DNA of 64,000 nt from Ralstonia sp. UBA689 (GTDB lineage Bacteria > Pseudomonadota > Gammaproteobacteria > Burkholderiales > Burkholderiaceae): positions 1-64,000 of the forward strand of contig NZ_DBMV01000042.1 of the NCBI RefSeq assembly GCF_002298975.1, given 5' to 3'. Position 1 is the first letter of the stretch. Each line of letters starts with the position of its first letter. The notes beneath the pieces were generated by a model. That model saw only the letters and a list, made by a program, of their open reading frames with translations. It had not been told where the DNA came from and did no database searches. The position numbers were made by a program, and so were the translations under genes. This document shows positions 44,495 through 53,039 of this stretch, piece by piece.

Positions 44495-44556
44495 CGTGGG
44501 ACGACGCACGTCCCTACCAAACGCAAAGCCTGACCCTCGCCGGTCGGGCTTTTTTC
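44495..44556 (+). ncRNA. Putative short terminated late-leader transcript
   Basis: A transcript from the strong promoter would end at the intrinsic terminator about 60 bases later, before any start codon. This matches the short pR' RNA that lambdoid phages make until Q allows read-through. An independent small RNA is the alternative. Ends are inferred. Confidence 0.45.
44527..44555 (+). terminator. Intrinsic terminator downstream of late promoter
   Basis: A 9-base stem AGCCTGACC / GGTCGGGCT with one G-T pair and loop CTCGCC is followed by T residues at 44550-44555. It lies before the HNH gene. Confidence 0.85.
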
Positions 44557-44571
44557 ATTTCTGCGCCCGCC

Positions 44572-45009
44572 ATGCCTGCACGCCCGTCCTCAATCTGCCG
44601 TCAAGCCGGTTGCGGTGTGACGATCCCGCAGCCGGGTTACTGCGATAAGCATCGGCGCCCGGCAGGTGGTTGGCGCGCCGACAGTGAGCGCGGTTCGCGT
44701 CACGCCCGCGGATACGACGCGGCGTGGGAACGTAAGCGCGACCGCATCCTCGAGCGGGCCGGCGGTCTGTGCGAGTGCGCGGACTGTGCCCGCCTTGGCC
44801 GCGTTCGCCTTGCTACCGAGGTCGACCACATTGTCCCGAAGGCGCAGGGTGGATCGGACGACGACGACAACCTGCAGGCAATCAACAAGGATTGCCACAA
44901 GGCGAAGACGCTGCGCGAGCGGCGCAAGCCAAAGCCCAAGAACACATCCAGTGCGCCGACTGCCCGATGGGTCGCCGGTGCCTTCCTGCTGCCGCGATCG
45001 CGGCGCTGA
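44572..45009 (+). CDS. HNH endonuclease, packaging-associated
   Basis: The 145-residue protein has an N-terminal Cys/His cluster (Cys9, Cys14, Cys24, His27) and an HNH nuclease motif: TEVDHIVPKAQGG (Asp85-His86), NLQAIN (Asn100) and CHKAKT (His109). HNH proteins next to terminase stimulate cos cleavage in HK97-like phages. It lies immediately before the terminase genes, which supports that role. Confidence 0.93.
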   Translation: MPARPSSICRQAGCGVTIPQPGYCDKHRRPAGGWRADSERGSRHARGYDAAWERKRDRILERAGGLCECADCARLGRVRLATEVDHIVPKAQGGSDDDDNLQAINKDCHKAKTLRERRKPKPKNTSSAPTARWVAGAFLLPRSRR

Positions 45010-45214
45010 GCGCGGCGGCGCACGGTTGGTGCGCCGCCGCCGAGGGGTGGGGGGTATCGAAAGTCTGGAGGCCGAGGTGCCCGGGACCGTCCGTCCAGGC
45101 TCGCTTTGTAGACGGTCGATTTTGGAATAGGGGGGGGTCTCACTGGCAGGCCGTGAGAGCGCCTATCTCAATGCCTGCCACGATTTTCGGCCCATTCGTC
45201 GAAAGGAACGCTCT
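45010..45214. other. Gap between HNH and terminase small subunit; candidate cos region
   Basis: This 205-base gap is non-coding. It contains a G-run (45130-45137) and an 8-base perfect inverted repeat TGGCAGGC (45144-45151) / GCCTGCCA (45173-45180). Position between HNH and P27-type TerS fits a packaging (cos) site. The ribosome-binding site GAAAGGA of TerS lies at the right end. Confidence 0.4.
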
Positions 45215-45748
45215 ATGAACCCGCTAGACAAGCTGCTGGGCGCCAACGCGCCCGACGAGCCGTTTCCGTCTGCCGATGGCAGTGGAAAGGCAGTTCGATC
45301 ACCTCCGCCGCCGCCGGGCGCGAAGCTCTCGCCGACCGAGCGCAAGGTGTGGGACTACATCTGCCAGAGCCTTCGTGAGGAAGGCCTGCCGCACCTGACC
45401 GCCGGCATCGCCATCACGGTTGTTTGCAAGACCTTCATTCGCTGGGTGCGTGCTGAGCACGAGCTGCAGAACTTCGAGGCCGGCAATAACGGCTCGTTTA
45501 TGGTGACAACGCCGAACGGCCACAGCCAGCCGCATCAGCTCTATTTCGCCACGCGCAACCTCAAAGGGGAACTGCTGAAATGGTTGCCGGAGAGCTGCCT
45601 AACACTGCCGTCGTCGGTGATGGCGCGGGCGAAGCTGGGCGACGAGGGGATGCAGGACGATCTGTTCGGGGATCTTCTGGATCACGCACGCGCCGAACGG
45701 AGCGCCGTGATCGCGCGCGCCGCACAAGGAAGCAAGTTGAACGCCTGA
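45215..45748 (+). CDS. Terminase small subunit, P27 family
   Basis: The 177-residue protein recognises phage DNA for packaging. After a Pro-rich N-terminus comes the P27 domain: KLSPTERKVWDYICQSLREEG, FIRWVRAEHELQNFE, then MVTTPNGHSQPHQLYFATRNLK, a typical P27 block. It pairs with the large subunit, whose reading frame overlaps its 3' end. Confidence 0.93.
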   Translation: MNPLDKLLGANAPDEPFPSADGSGKAVRSPPPPPGAKLSPTERKVWDYICQSLREEGLPHLTAGIAITVVCKTFIRWVRAEHELQNFEAGNNGSFMVTTPNGHSQPHQLYFATRNLKGELLKWLPESCLTLPSSVMARAKLGDEGMQDDLFGDLLDHARAERSAVIARAAQGSKLNA

Positions 45749-47457
45749 CACCGCCGCCCGAATCGCTGCAAGAGTGGGACCGGGCGTACGGCCTACCAGT
45801 CTTGCGCGGCGAAATTGTTGTTTGCGAGTACGTTTACCTCGCCGTCGAGCGACATTACCGCGACCTAATCGACGGCGCGAAGCGCGGCCTGCAATTCGAC
45901 ACGGCCGCGGCCTGGCACGTCATCCAGTTCATCGAACGATTCTTCGTTCACATTAAGGGGCCGTTGGCGCGCGAGCCGATCCTGCTGGACCCCTGGCAGA
46001 AATTCTGGACGGCAGTCCTCTACGGTTGGAAAACCGCCGCGGGCCTGCGCCGCTTTACGCGCGGCTACGAAGAAGTCGCGCGCAAGAACGGCAAGTCAAC
46101 ATGGAAGGGTCCGCAGGGCGCATACCTGTTCATGATGGACGGGGAAATTGGCGCCGAGGTATACGCGGTGGCCACCACCCGCGACCAGGCCATGTCGGTG
46201 TTCAAGCCGGCATTCGACAATTTCCGTCGATGGGCCAAGCGCTCGGCAGGTGTGAAGCGCTCGTTCAAGATCCATGAGGGCCGCAACCTCGAACAGATTA
46301 CGTTCGACAGCGCGGTGTTCAAGCCGCTGCCAGCCAACGCCGAATCGCTCGACGGTCTAAACCCGTACGCGATTCTGTTCGACGAACTGCACGCACAGAA
46401 GACACCGGATGTCTGGGACGTTATGGAGACCGCGCTCGGTGCGCGCGATCAGCCGCTGCTATCAGCAATCACCACGGCGGGCTTCATTCTCGACGGCATT
46501 TGCGTTGATCAGCGCAGATACCTCATCGAGGTGCTTCGCGGCGAGCGCACCGACGACTCGTATTTCGGCTACGTCTACACAATTGACGTCGACGACGATC
46601 CATTCGACGAGCGCGTATGGATCAAGGCGAATCCGGGCCTCTGCAGCTCAAAGCGCATCGAGTACATGCGCGATATGGCGCGCAAGGCCGCGTTCCTGCC
46701 GAGCGCGCTAGTCAACTTTCTCACCAAAGACCTCAACGTCTGGGTCAACTCGGCCGACGGCTGGATCAGCCCGCAGGCATGGGACAAGGGCGCCAAGCCG
46801 TTTGATATCTCGACGCTGGCCGGGCGCAAGTGCTATGGCGGTCTCGATCTTTCGGCGACGCAGGATTTGACCGCGTTCTCGCTGGTGTTCCCACCAGCAG
46901 ACGACGATCCCGATGGCGAGTGGCACGTGCTTGTCTGGACGTGGTGTCCGCAGGAGCGCGTCGACCAGCAGTCAGACCAGAAGGACGAGCGTGCGCGCTA
47001 TTCCCGGTGGGTCCGTGACGGTTGGCTCGAGGCGACCGAGGGTGTGATCGTTGACTACCGGCCGGTGAAGGCGCGGATCCTCGAAGCGCGGCGCATGTTC
47101 GACGTGGTCGAGATCGGCTACGACGAATGGAACGCCGCTCACCTGGTGAACGAGCTACTCGAAGAGGGGCTGGTGATGGTCAAGGTGCCGCAGAACACGC
47201 AGGGTATGTACCCGGGCGCTCGCCGGTTCGAGGAGCTCATCTACAACAAGCAGTTGCGCCACGGCGGCAACCCTGTGTTGCGCTGGGCGACGCTTAACGT
47301 GGCCTTGCTGTTCGATACGAATGGCAATTTCCGGCCAGACAAGAAGCGTTCGAAGGGGCGCGGACGGATTGACCCAGCCGTGGCCACGGTCATCGGTTTG
47401 AGTCGCGCCGTTGCCATCGAGCCCCAGCAACCCGAATCCGGAATCATCGTGCTATGA
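45580..47457 (+). CDS. Terminase large subunit
   Basis: The packaging motor ATPase/nuclease has a Walker A variant EEVARKNGKST, Walker B YAILFDELHA, and nuclease acidic residues in GGLDLSATQDLTAFSL and RIDPAVATVIG. The conserved part begins at LTPPPESLQEWDRAYGLPVLRG, right at the TerS stop. The only ATG that opens the frame is 45580, giving a 168-base overlap and about 55 non-conserved residues. A CTG at 45745, with AAGGAAG upstream, is a plausible true start. The portal gene overlaps its stop by 4 bases. Confidence 0.92.
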   Translation: MVAGELPNTAVVGDGAGEAGRRGDAGRSVRGSSGSRTRRTERRDRARRTRKQVERLTPPPESLQEWDRAYGLPVLRGEIVVCEYVYLAVERHYRDLIDGAKRGLQFDTAAAWHVIQFIERFFVHIKGPLAREPILLDPWQKFWTAVLYGWKTAAGLRRFTRGYEEVARKNGKSTWKGPQGAYLFMMDGEIGAEVYAVATTRDQAMSVFKPAFDNFRRWAKRSAGVKRSFKIHEGRNLEQITFDSAVFKPLPANAESLDGLNPYAILFDELHAQKTPDVWDVMETALGARDQPLLSAITTAGFILDGICVDQRRYLIEVLRGERTDDSYFGYVYTIDVDDDPFDERVWIKANPGLCSSKRIEYMRDMARKAAFLPSALVNFLTKDLNVWVNSADGWISPQAWDKGAKPFDISTLAGRKCYGGLDLSATQDLTAFSLVFPPADDDPDGEWHVLVWTWCPQERVDQQSDQKDERARYSRWVRDGWLEATEGVIVDYRPVKARILEARRMFDVVEIGYDEWNAAHLVNELLEEGLVMVKVPQNTQGMYPGARRFEELIYNKQLRHGGNPVLRWATLNVALLFDTNGNFRPDKKRSKGRGRIDPAVATVIGLSRAVAIEPQQPESGIIVL

Positions 47458-48767
47458 CACAAAGTTGGTACAACGAAGCGCGAGTGCGCCAGCCGGGGTC
47501 GGTCGTGCTGAATGCCTGGCGTGCGCAGCGCCAGGCGGACCGCGCCCAGGCCCAGGCAAAGCCGGTGCCGGTGTCGGATATCCGCTCCGGCACCGAAGCT
47601 TATGGCTGGCTCACGGGTGGTGTGGGCGGTGCAGGCCGCCCAGTTTCCGAACGTACGGCCATGAGCATCGGTGCGGTGTATGCATGCGTATCGCTCATCG
47701 GCGGCGCGCTAGCATCGCTCACGCTGGAGACCTACAAGCTGGTCGACGGCATTGGGGAAGCGCATCGGCCGGATCTCTGGTGGCTGCTGAATGAGGAAAT
47801 GCACCCGCGCTGGGCTGCGCCGGTCGGGTGGGAATTCGGTGCGCAATCGCTCCTGCTGCACGGCGACATGTTCATGCGCATTGGTCGCCCGAGCCGATAT
47901 TCACCGAACGTTGTTTCGCTCAAGCCGTATCACGCGCTGCAGGTTGACCCCCAGCCGAGCACTGACAGGGAGCGGCTCCTCTATTACCTCTGGGATGAGG
48001 ATGGCAGCGTCGAGGTGGTCGATCAGGACGACATGATTCATGTGCCTGGCCCAGGATTCGACGGCCGACGCGGCATGTCGCAGATCCGGCATGTTTTGCG
48101 GCGCTCCGTGTCGTTGGCAAACGTCGGTGGAGAGCAGGCCGAATCCATGCTCGACAACATGCGCCCGGACCTTGTCCTCACCCAGGACAAAGAGTCCAAG
48201 AAGCTCGACGGCGGCGACATCGACAAGCTGCGCGAGCAATGGCTGCAACGTTACAGCGGGCCGGCCGGCAAGAACGGCGCGCCCGTGGTGCTCACCGGCG
48301 GCATGGACATCAAGCAGATCAGCATCACTCCCGAGGATGCCCAACTGCTGGAAATGCTTCAGCTTTCGGTGGAAGACACCGCACGGATTTTCGGCGTGCC
48401 GCCGTACATGATCGGCTACACCGACAAAACTTCCGGTTGGGGGAGCGGCGTCGAGCAAATGGGCATCGGCTTCGTCAAATACACGATGCAGCGCCACCTT
48501 GTGAAGATCGAGCAGGAGCTCAACCGCAAGATTTACCGTGGCAACCGTAGTGTATTCGTCGAGTTCGACACCGAGACGCTCGAGCGCGGCGACCTGAAAT
48601 CGCGTCTCGAAGGGGCGCGTATCGCATACGGGCGCGCCGGAGAGCCCGGTTGGATGACGCGAACAGAAGTTCGTCGGCGCTTCAACCTGCCGGCTCCGAA
48701 GGCGGGCGACATTTTCAACGAAGGAAAGGGCGATGCGCCAAAACAAAATCCTCCAGCTGCTGAGTGA
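47454..48767 (+). CDS. Phage portal protein, HK97 family
   Basis: The 437-residue protein forms the dodecameric portal through which DNA enters the head. Family blocks are ERTAMSIGAVYACVSLIGGALASL, DMFMRIGRPSRYSPNVVSLKPYH, MIHVPGPGFDGRRGMSQIR and GVPPYMIGYTDKTSGWGSGVEQ. Length fits HK97 gp3. It lies between terminase and the capsid protease, with which its 3' end overlaps by 35 bases. Confidence 0.96.
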   Translation: MTQSWYNEARVRQPGSVVLNAWRAQRQADRAQAQAKPVPVSDIRSGTEAYGWLTGGVGGAGRPVSERTAMSIGAVYACVSLIGGALASLTLETYKLVDGIGEAHRPDLWWLLNEEMHPRWAAPVGWEFGAQSLLLHGDMFMRIGRPSRYSPNVVSLKPYHALQVDPQPSTDRERLLYYLWDEDGSVEVVDQDDMIHVPGPGFDGRRGMSQIRHVLRRSVSLANVGGEQAESMLDNMRPDLVLTQDKESKKLDGGDIDKLREQWLQRYSGPAGKNGAPVVLTGGMDIKQISITPEDAQLLEMLQLSVEDTARIFGVPPYMIGYTDKTSGWGSGVEQMGIGFVKYTMQRHLVKIEQELNRKIYRGNRSVFVEFDTETLERGDLKSRLEGARIAYGRAGEPGWMTRTEVRRRFNLPAPKAGDIFNEGKGDAPKQNPPAAE

Positions 48768-49491
48768 CAACTGCGCCGCCGCGCGCGTATTCAACGTCGT
48801 CGCCAGCGGCGATAACGAGGTGACGGTGTACCTGTATGACTACATCGTTTCCGACGACTGGTGGGGCGGTGTATCGGCCACTACGTTCGTCAAGGAGCTC
48901 GCCGGCATTACGGCGGACGTGATCCACCTGCGCGTCAATTCTCCGGGCGGAGATGTGTTCGCTGCGCGCGCCATGGAAACGGCGTTGCGTGGGCACTCAG
49001 CCAAGGTGATCGCGCACGTGGACGGCCTGGCCGCCAGCGCGGCGAGCTTCCTGATCATGGCTGCCGACGAGATTGAGATCTCGGACGGCGGATTTCTGAT
49101 GATCCACAAGGCCTGGACGGCGCTGTGGGGCAATGCTGACGACCTCCGGTCCGAAGCCGACTTGCTCGACAAGATCGATGCAACGCTTGTCAGGACCTAC
49201 GGGCAGCGCAGCGGCCAGTCCGTCGACGACATTTCTGCTTGGATGGCGGCGGAAACGTGGTTCGGCGCCGACGAGGCCGTCGAAAAAGGCTTCGCTGACC
49301 GAAAGGCCGATGCTACGGCGCAGCCGTCTGCGAAGGCCTCCGCCTGGAATTTGCAGGCCTACTCAAACGCTCCGAAGCCCCCCAGCAATGAGCCTTCTGC
49401 GCCAGTGAACGCGCACGCGCCGACGACGCGCGCACAGGCGCCGGATTTCTCGGCCATGCGCCGCCGGCTCGACCTGGCACAACGAACCTGA
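48733..49491 (+). CDS. Head maturation protease, ClpP-like
   Basis: The 252-residue protease has the ClpP/SppA fold. HLRVNSPGGDVFAARAM forms the oxyanion loop, DGLAASAASF contains the nucleophile Ser102, and FLMIHKAW the catalytic His125. It cleaves the scaffold domain of the capsid protein during head maturation. A polar Ala/Pro tail follows the catalytic domain. A strong terminator lies 20 bases after its stop. Confidence 0.94.
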   Translation: MRQNKILQLLSDNCAAARVFNVVASGDNEVTVYLYDYIVSDDWWGGVSATTFVKELAGITADVIHLRVNSPGGDVFAARAMETALRGHSAKVIAHVDGLAASAASFLIMAADEIEISDGGFLMIHKAWTALWGNADDLRSEADLLDKIDATLVRTYGQRSGQSVDDISAWMAAETWFGADEAVEKGFADRKADATAQPSAKASAWNLQAYSNAPKPPSNEPSAPVNAHAPTTRAQAPDFSAMRRRLDLAQRT

Positions 49492-49512
49492 CGCGCTCCC
49501 GCGTCGGCCTGG

Positions 49513-49535
49513 GCCGCCCATTGGGCGGCTTTTTT
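49513..49535 (+). terminator. Intrinsic terminator between protease and capsid genes
   Basis: GCCGCCC-ATT-GGGCGGC forms a perfect 7-base stem followed by six T residues. It lies 23 bases before the capsid start, inside the late operon. Confidence 0.85.
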
Positions 49536-49557
49536 CTTTTCTACCTCCGGAGATTTC

Positions 49558-50814
49558 ATGTCCAAAAGCATCCAAGCGTTGCGGGAGCGCCGTGACGCCA
49601 TCGCGAAGAACATCAACAGCCTGATGGAGAACCATCAAGGCGACAAGTGGGGCCCCGAGCAGCAAAAGGTGTACGACGATGGCATGCGCGATCTCGACAA
49701 CGTCAATGCCGAGATCAAGCGCCACGAAGACTACCTGGCCCGCCTGGGCGAAGAAGCCGCAAACGGCCGCCCGGACGGCCTCATCGACGCGGCAGTGCGT
49801 ACCCCGGGCGCCCACAGTGAGGAATCGCGCGCCCTGCGCGCATACCTGACCGGCGGCTATGCAGCCATGGAGCAAGAGGACGTGCGGCGCGTGCGCGCCC
49901 GCCGCAGCCCCGACATTCAAGCGGCCATGTCGACGACGAACCCGGCCGAAGGCGGCTACACCGTGGCGCAGGAGTATTACCGCCAGTTGACCGAGGCCAT
50001 GCGCGCCTTTGGTGGGCTGCGCAACCTCGCTACCGTGATCCAGACGTCGACCGGCGCCGACATGAATTTCCCGACGGCCGACGCCACATCTGAGGAAGGC
50101 GAGATCGTCGGCCAGAACGCCCAGGTGAACAAGCAAGACACCACGTTCGGTAACACCGTTCTGAAGGTGTTCAAGTACAGCTCGAAGTCGATCGCCGTTC
50201 CGTTCGAGCTGATCCAGGACAGCATGTTCGACATCGAGCTCTACATCCGTAGCCTGCTCGCGATGCGCCTGGGCCGGATCACCAGCAAGCACTACGTCAT
50301 CGGCGACGGTGTGACCCAGCCGATGGGCATCGTGACTGCCTCGCCCGTTGGCAAGGTCGGAGCGGCCGGCCAGGTGACCAGCGTCCTCTACGACGACCTG
50401 GTCGACCTCGAGCACAGTGTCGATCCGATCTACCGCGCGAATCCGAAGGCGGGCTGGTTGATGCACGACCAGACCATCAAGGCGGTGCGCAAGATCAAGG
50501 ACACGAGCGGTCGCCCGATTTTCGTGCCCGGGTACGAGCAGGGCAATCCGGGCGGCGCGCCGGATCGCCTCCTCAACCGTCCCCTGACCGTGGATCAGGC
50601 TATGCCGACGATGGAAGCGAACGCCAAGTCGATCGCCTTCGGCGACTACTCGAAGTACATGATCCGCGAAGTGATGGACCTGACCATGTTCCGCATGGCC
50701 GACTCCAAGTACATCGAATACGGCCAGATCGGCTTCGTCGCATTCAACCGTCAGGGCGGCAATCTGGTCGATGGTGGTGGCGCGGTGAAGACCTTCCAGA
50801 ACCCGGCCGCGTAA
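49558..50814 (+). CDS. Major capsid protein, HK97 fold
   Basis: The 418-residue protein begins with a coiled-coil delta/scaffold domain of about 100 residues (SIQALRERRDAIAKNINSLMENH) that the upstream protease should remove. The HK97-fold shell domain follows, with AMSTTNPAEGGYTVAQEYY, NFPTADATSEEGEIVGQN and TSKHYVIGDGVTQPMGI-type blocks. CTCCGGAG supplies the ribosome-binding site. Confidence 0.96.
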   Translation: MSKSIQALRERRDAIAKNINSLMENHQGDKWGPEQQKVYDDGMRDLDNVNAEIKRHEDYLARLGEEAANGRPDGLIDAAVRTPGAHSEESRALRAYLTGGYAAMEQEDVRRVRARRSPDIQAAMSTTNPAEGGYTVAQEYYRQLTEAMRAFGGLRNLATVIQTSTGADMNFPTADATSEEGEIVGQNAQVNKQDTTFGNTVLKVFKYSSKSIAVPFELIQDSMFDIELYIRSLLAMRLGRITSKHYVIGDGVTQPMGIVTASPVGKVGAAGQVTSVLYDDLVDLEHSVDPIYRANPKAGWLMHDQTIKAVRKIKDTSGRPIFVPGYEQGNPGGAPDRLLNRPLTVDQAMPTMEANAKSIAFGDYSKYMIREVMDLTMFRMADSKYIEYGQIGFVAFNRQGGNLVDGGGAVKTFQNPAA

Positions 50815-50882
50815 CAGCGCGGCCATCCGAAAGCGCGGTGCGGTCCAGGTGACCGCGCCAACCGAGAACAAGGAATTCGAAC

Positions 50883-51239
50883 ATGGCAAAAAACCAAGCT
50901 GCTGCGACCGCGGCACTCTCGGCCCAATCGGGTGGGGCGGGTGCAGCAGGAACGCTGCAAGAGCAATCGGGCAAGCAGGAGGAGGCGAACGACAAAGCGG
51001 GTCAGCCCGGTACCGGCGACGCAAGCAAAGAGCCAGTGCAGCGCGAAGGTCCTGGCAGCACGAAGCCGGCCACTCGGCAGCAGACGACGCAGAAACGGGT
51101 TCGTGCCCGCGTACTGGTGGAGGGGCGCTTTGGCGTGCCGAACGACGTGGTCGAAGTCGACGACGACACGCTCGCTACTGCCGCTGGTGAGCTGTGCGCG
51201 CACCCGGCCTCTGTTGCTTACGCACTGTCGCTCAAGTAA
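50883..51239 (+). CDS. Small protein after capsid gene, possible decoration or completion protein
   Basis: The 118-residue product has a low-complexity Ala/Gly/Gln-rich first half. An ordered second half (KRVRARVLVEGRFGVPNDVVEVDD, then LCAHPASVAYALSLK) resembles small phage head proteins. An AGAACAAGGAA ribosome-binding site precedes the ATG. Position between capsid and connector suggests a head role; no firm family. Confidence 0.7.
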   Translation: MAKNQAAATAALSAQSGGAGAAGTLQEQSGKQEEANDKAGQPGTGDASKEPVQREGPGSTKPATRQQTTQKRVRARVLVEGRFGVPNDVVEVDDDTLATAAGELCAHPASVAYALSLK

Positions 51240-51242
51240 GCC

Positions 51243-51797
51243 ATGCGCATCGTGATCCAGCCGCCTGCCGAGGAAGCAATCAGCCTCGCCACGGCGAAGA
51301 CGCACCTGCGTATCGAGGACGGCGAGCTGGATTCCGGCGGCGAAGCGCTGTTGCTTGCCGCGATCGAGGCCGTGCGCCAAATGGCCGAGAACGAGCTGAT
51401 CCGGCCGCTGCTGCCACAGACCTGCATGGTGCGCGCCGAGCGCCTCTCCGCTCAGCTGCGCTTGTGGAATGACGTTACCGGTGTGACGAAAGTCGAGTAT
51501 CGCGACGGCAACGGTGAGGAACAGCAATTTCCGCTTGATCGGTGCAGCGTCCGTGACGCCGGCATCTTGGTGCTGCGCGGAGATCTGCCGAAGGACGCCA
51601 CGTCGGTGCGTGTCACGTTCGAGTGCGGTGCATGGGCGGAGCCGGCGGTGGTGCCGCGTTCCGTAGTGCAGTGGATGCTTTTGCAGCTGGGCACGCTGTC
51701 GCAGATTCGGCAAAGCGTGACCTACGGCCAGACGTTCGCGGTGCCGGGCCCGTTCGTTGGCCGCTTGCTCGACCCGTTTCGCCTAGTGGAGATCTGA
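51243..51797 (+). CDS. Head-tail connector protein (gp6-like)
   Basis: The 184-residue protein matches the HK97 gp6-type DNA-packaging connector: ISLATAKTHLRIEDGELDSGGEALLLAAIEAVR at the N-terminus is the classic start, followed by a beta-rich middle and the RSVVQWMLLQLGTLS helix. It forms a ring under the portal. Confidence 0.9.
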   Translation: MRIVIQPPAEEAISLATAKTHLRIEDGELDSGGEALLLAAIEAVRQMAENELIRPLLPQTCMVRAERLSAQLRLWNDVTGVTKVEYRDGNGEEQQFPLDRCSVRDAGILVLRGDLPKDATSVRVTFECGAWAEPAVVPRSVVQWMLLQLGTLSQIRQSVTYGQTFAVPGPFVGRLLDPFRLVEI

Positions 51798-51800
51798 CGA

Positions 51801-52127
51801 ATGGATTTCGGACGCAATAGTCGGCGTATCGAGCTGCAGCGGCGTGTGAAGGGGCGGACGCCATCGGGGCAGCCAACCGATACCTGGGAGACAGTCGCAC
51901 GGCCGTGGGCTCGACCGCTTGGGCAGTCGGGCCGCGAAGTGATCGCCGCCGGTCGCGAGACCGCCACCAGGCAGCTAAGCTTGCGGATCCGGTACCGGGC
52001 AGACGTGACAGCTGCTTGGCGGGTGATCTATCGCGGAAGCGCCGCGGACATCCAAGCCGTCCTGCCGGATGAGATCAATCGCGAGCACGTCGACCTAGTG
52101 GTTTCGCTCGGTGCCAGTGAGGGGTAA
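51801..52127 (+). CDS. Head closure protein (head-tail adaptor)
   Basis: The 108-residue beta-barrel-type protein has the family pattern RRIELQRRVKGRTPSGQPTDTWE near the N-terminus and LRIRYRADVTAAWRVIYRG in the middle. It seals the portal and joins the tail, as SPP1 gp16-like or HK97 gp7-like proteins do. It lies 3 bases after the connector. Confidence 0.9.
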   Translation: MDFGRNSRRIELQRRVKGRTPSGQPTDTWETVARPWARPLGQSGREVIAAGRETATRQLSLRIRYRADVTAAWRVIYRGSAADIQAVLPDEINREHVDLVVSLGASEG

Positions 52128-52129
52128 TC

Positions 52130-52630
52130 ATGTTCGAGTTGCACGGTGATGTGCTGGCAGGGCTTGAGCATCTTGCAGACGATGTGGAGGAACACGTGGT
52201 GAGGTCCGTGGCACACGCCGGCGCACTGGTGTTCTACGACGAAGCACGCAACCTTGCGCCGGTTTACCGCGGCACTGAGAAAAAGGGCGTGCGACCCGGT
52301 CAGCTGCGCGCGGCGATCTACCGGGCCTATGCAGAGGAGAAATCGACCGCTGCCGAGGCGGTCTACCGCGTTTCCTGGAATGCCAAGAAGGCGCCGCACG
52401 GCCACCTGATCGAAAACGGCCACTGGCTTGTGCGCAAGGTAGCTGGGCGCAAGGAGCGCATTCAATGGGTGCCGCCGCATTCATTTATCCGGCGCGCCTA
52501 TGATCAGGCGCCCGCCGCCCTGGAAGCGATGCGCCAGCGAGCCATCGAAAAGATGGCGCAGGCGTTGCGGCGCTCCGTGATCGACGATTTTGGCAACGCC
52601 GTTGCCGCAGAGGTGCCCTATGACAGTTGA
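52130..52630 (+). CDS. HK97 gp10-like tail completion protein
   Basis: The 166-residue protein fits the HK97-gp10 family: an N-terminal helix (VLAGLEHLADDVEEHVVRSVAHAG), then YDEARNLAPVYRG and a middle block VSWNAKKAPHGHLIENGHW typical of the fold. It joins head and tail. It overlaps the following gene by 11 bases. Confidence 0.88.
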   Translation: MFELHGDVLAGLEHLADDVEEHVVRSVAHAGALVFYDEARNLAPVYRGTEKKGVRPGQLRAAIYRAYAEEKSTAAEAVYRVSWNAKKAPHGHLIENGHWLVRKVAGRKERIQWVPPHSFIRRAYDQAPAALEAMRQRAIEKMAQALRRSVIDDFGNAVAAEVPYDS

Positions 52631-52973
52631 GGCGGAAATCCAGCGTGCGGTTGCACCGATGGTCGAAGACCGTCTTTTCCCCGACGAGGCGCCGGCCGAT
52701 ACGCCGCTGCCATATGCGACCTATTCGCAGATCGGCGGCCGGCCGTTCACCTTCCTCGAAGGGCTGCCCGACAAACGCAACGGTCGGTTTCAGTTCAACG
52801 TGTGGGCGAAGACCCGCGATGAGGCGAGCACGCTGATGCGCGCCATCGCAGACACGCTCGAGCTGGACGATGTGCTGCAGGCCACGCCGCTCGGCGAGCT
52901 CGCTGCAACGCTGGAGCCCATCACCAAGCTGCGCGGCGCCACGCAGGATTTTTCGATCTGGTTTTCGCGGTAG
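52620..52973 (+). CDS. DUF3168-type tail completion protein
   Basis: The 117-residue protein matches DUF3168: a short helical N-terminus, then LPYATYSQIGGRPFTFLEG, RFQFNVWAKTRDEASTLMRAI and a C-terminal TKLRGATQDFSIWF. Such proteins are tail terminators related to HK97 gp11 or lambda U. I start at 52620, which overlaps the previous gene. Confidence 0.88.
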   Translation: MTVEAEIQRAVAPMVEDRLFPDEAPADTPLPYATYSQIGGRPFTFLEGLPDKRNGRFQFNVWAKTRDEASTLMRAIADTLELDDVLQATPLGELAATLEPITKLRGATQDFSIWFSR

Positions 52974-52997
52974 CGCCCGCCGCGCCCGCATGTTTCC

Positions 52998-53019
52998 GCC
53001 CGCATAACGCGGGCTTTTT
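52998..53019 (+). terminator. Intrinsic terminator upstream of tail-tube gene
   Basis: GCCCGC-ATAAC-GCGGGC followed by five T residues lies between the DUF3168 gene and the tail tube gene, 21 bases before its start. Confidence 0.82.
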
Positions 53020-53039
53020 CTTTTGTGGAGATCACCACC

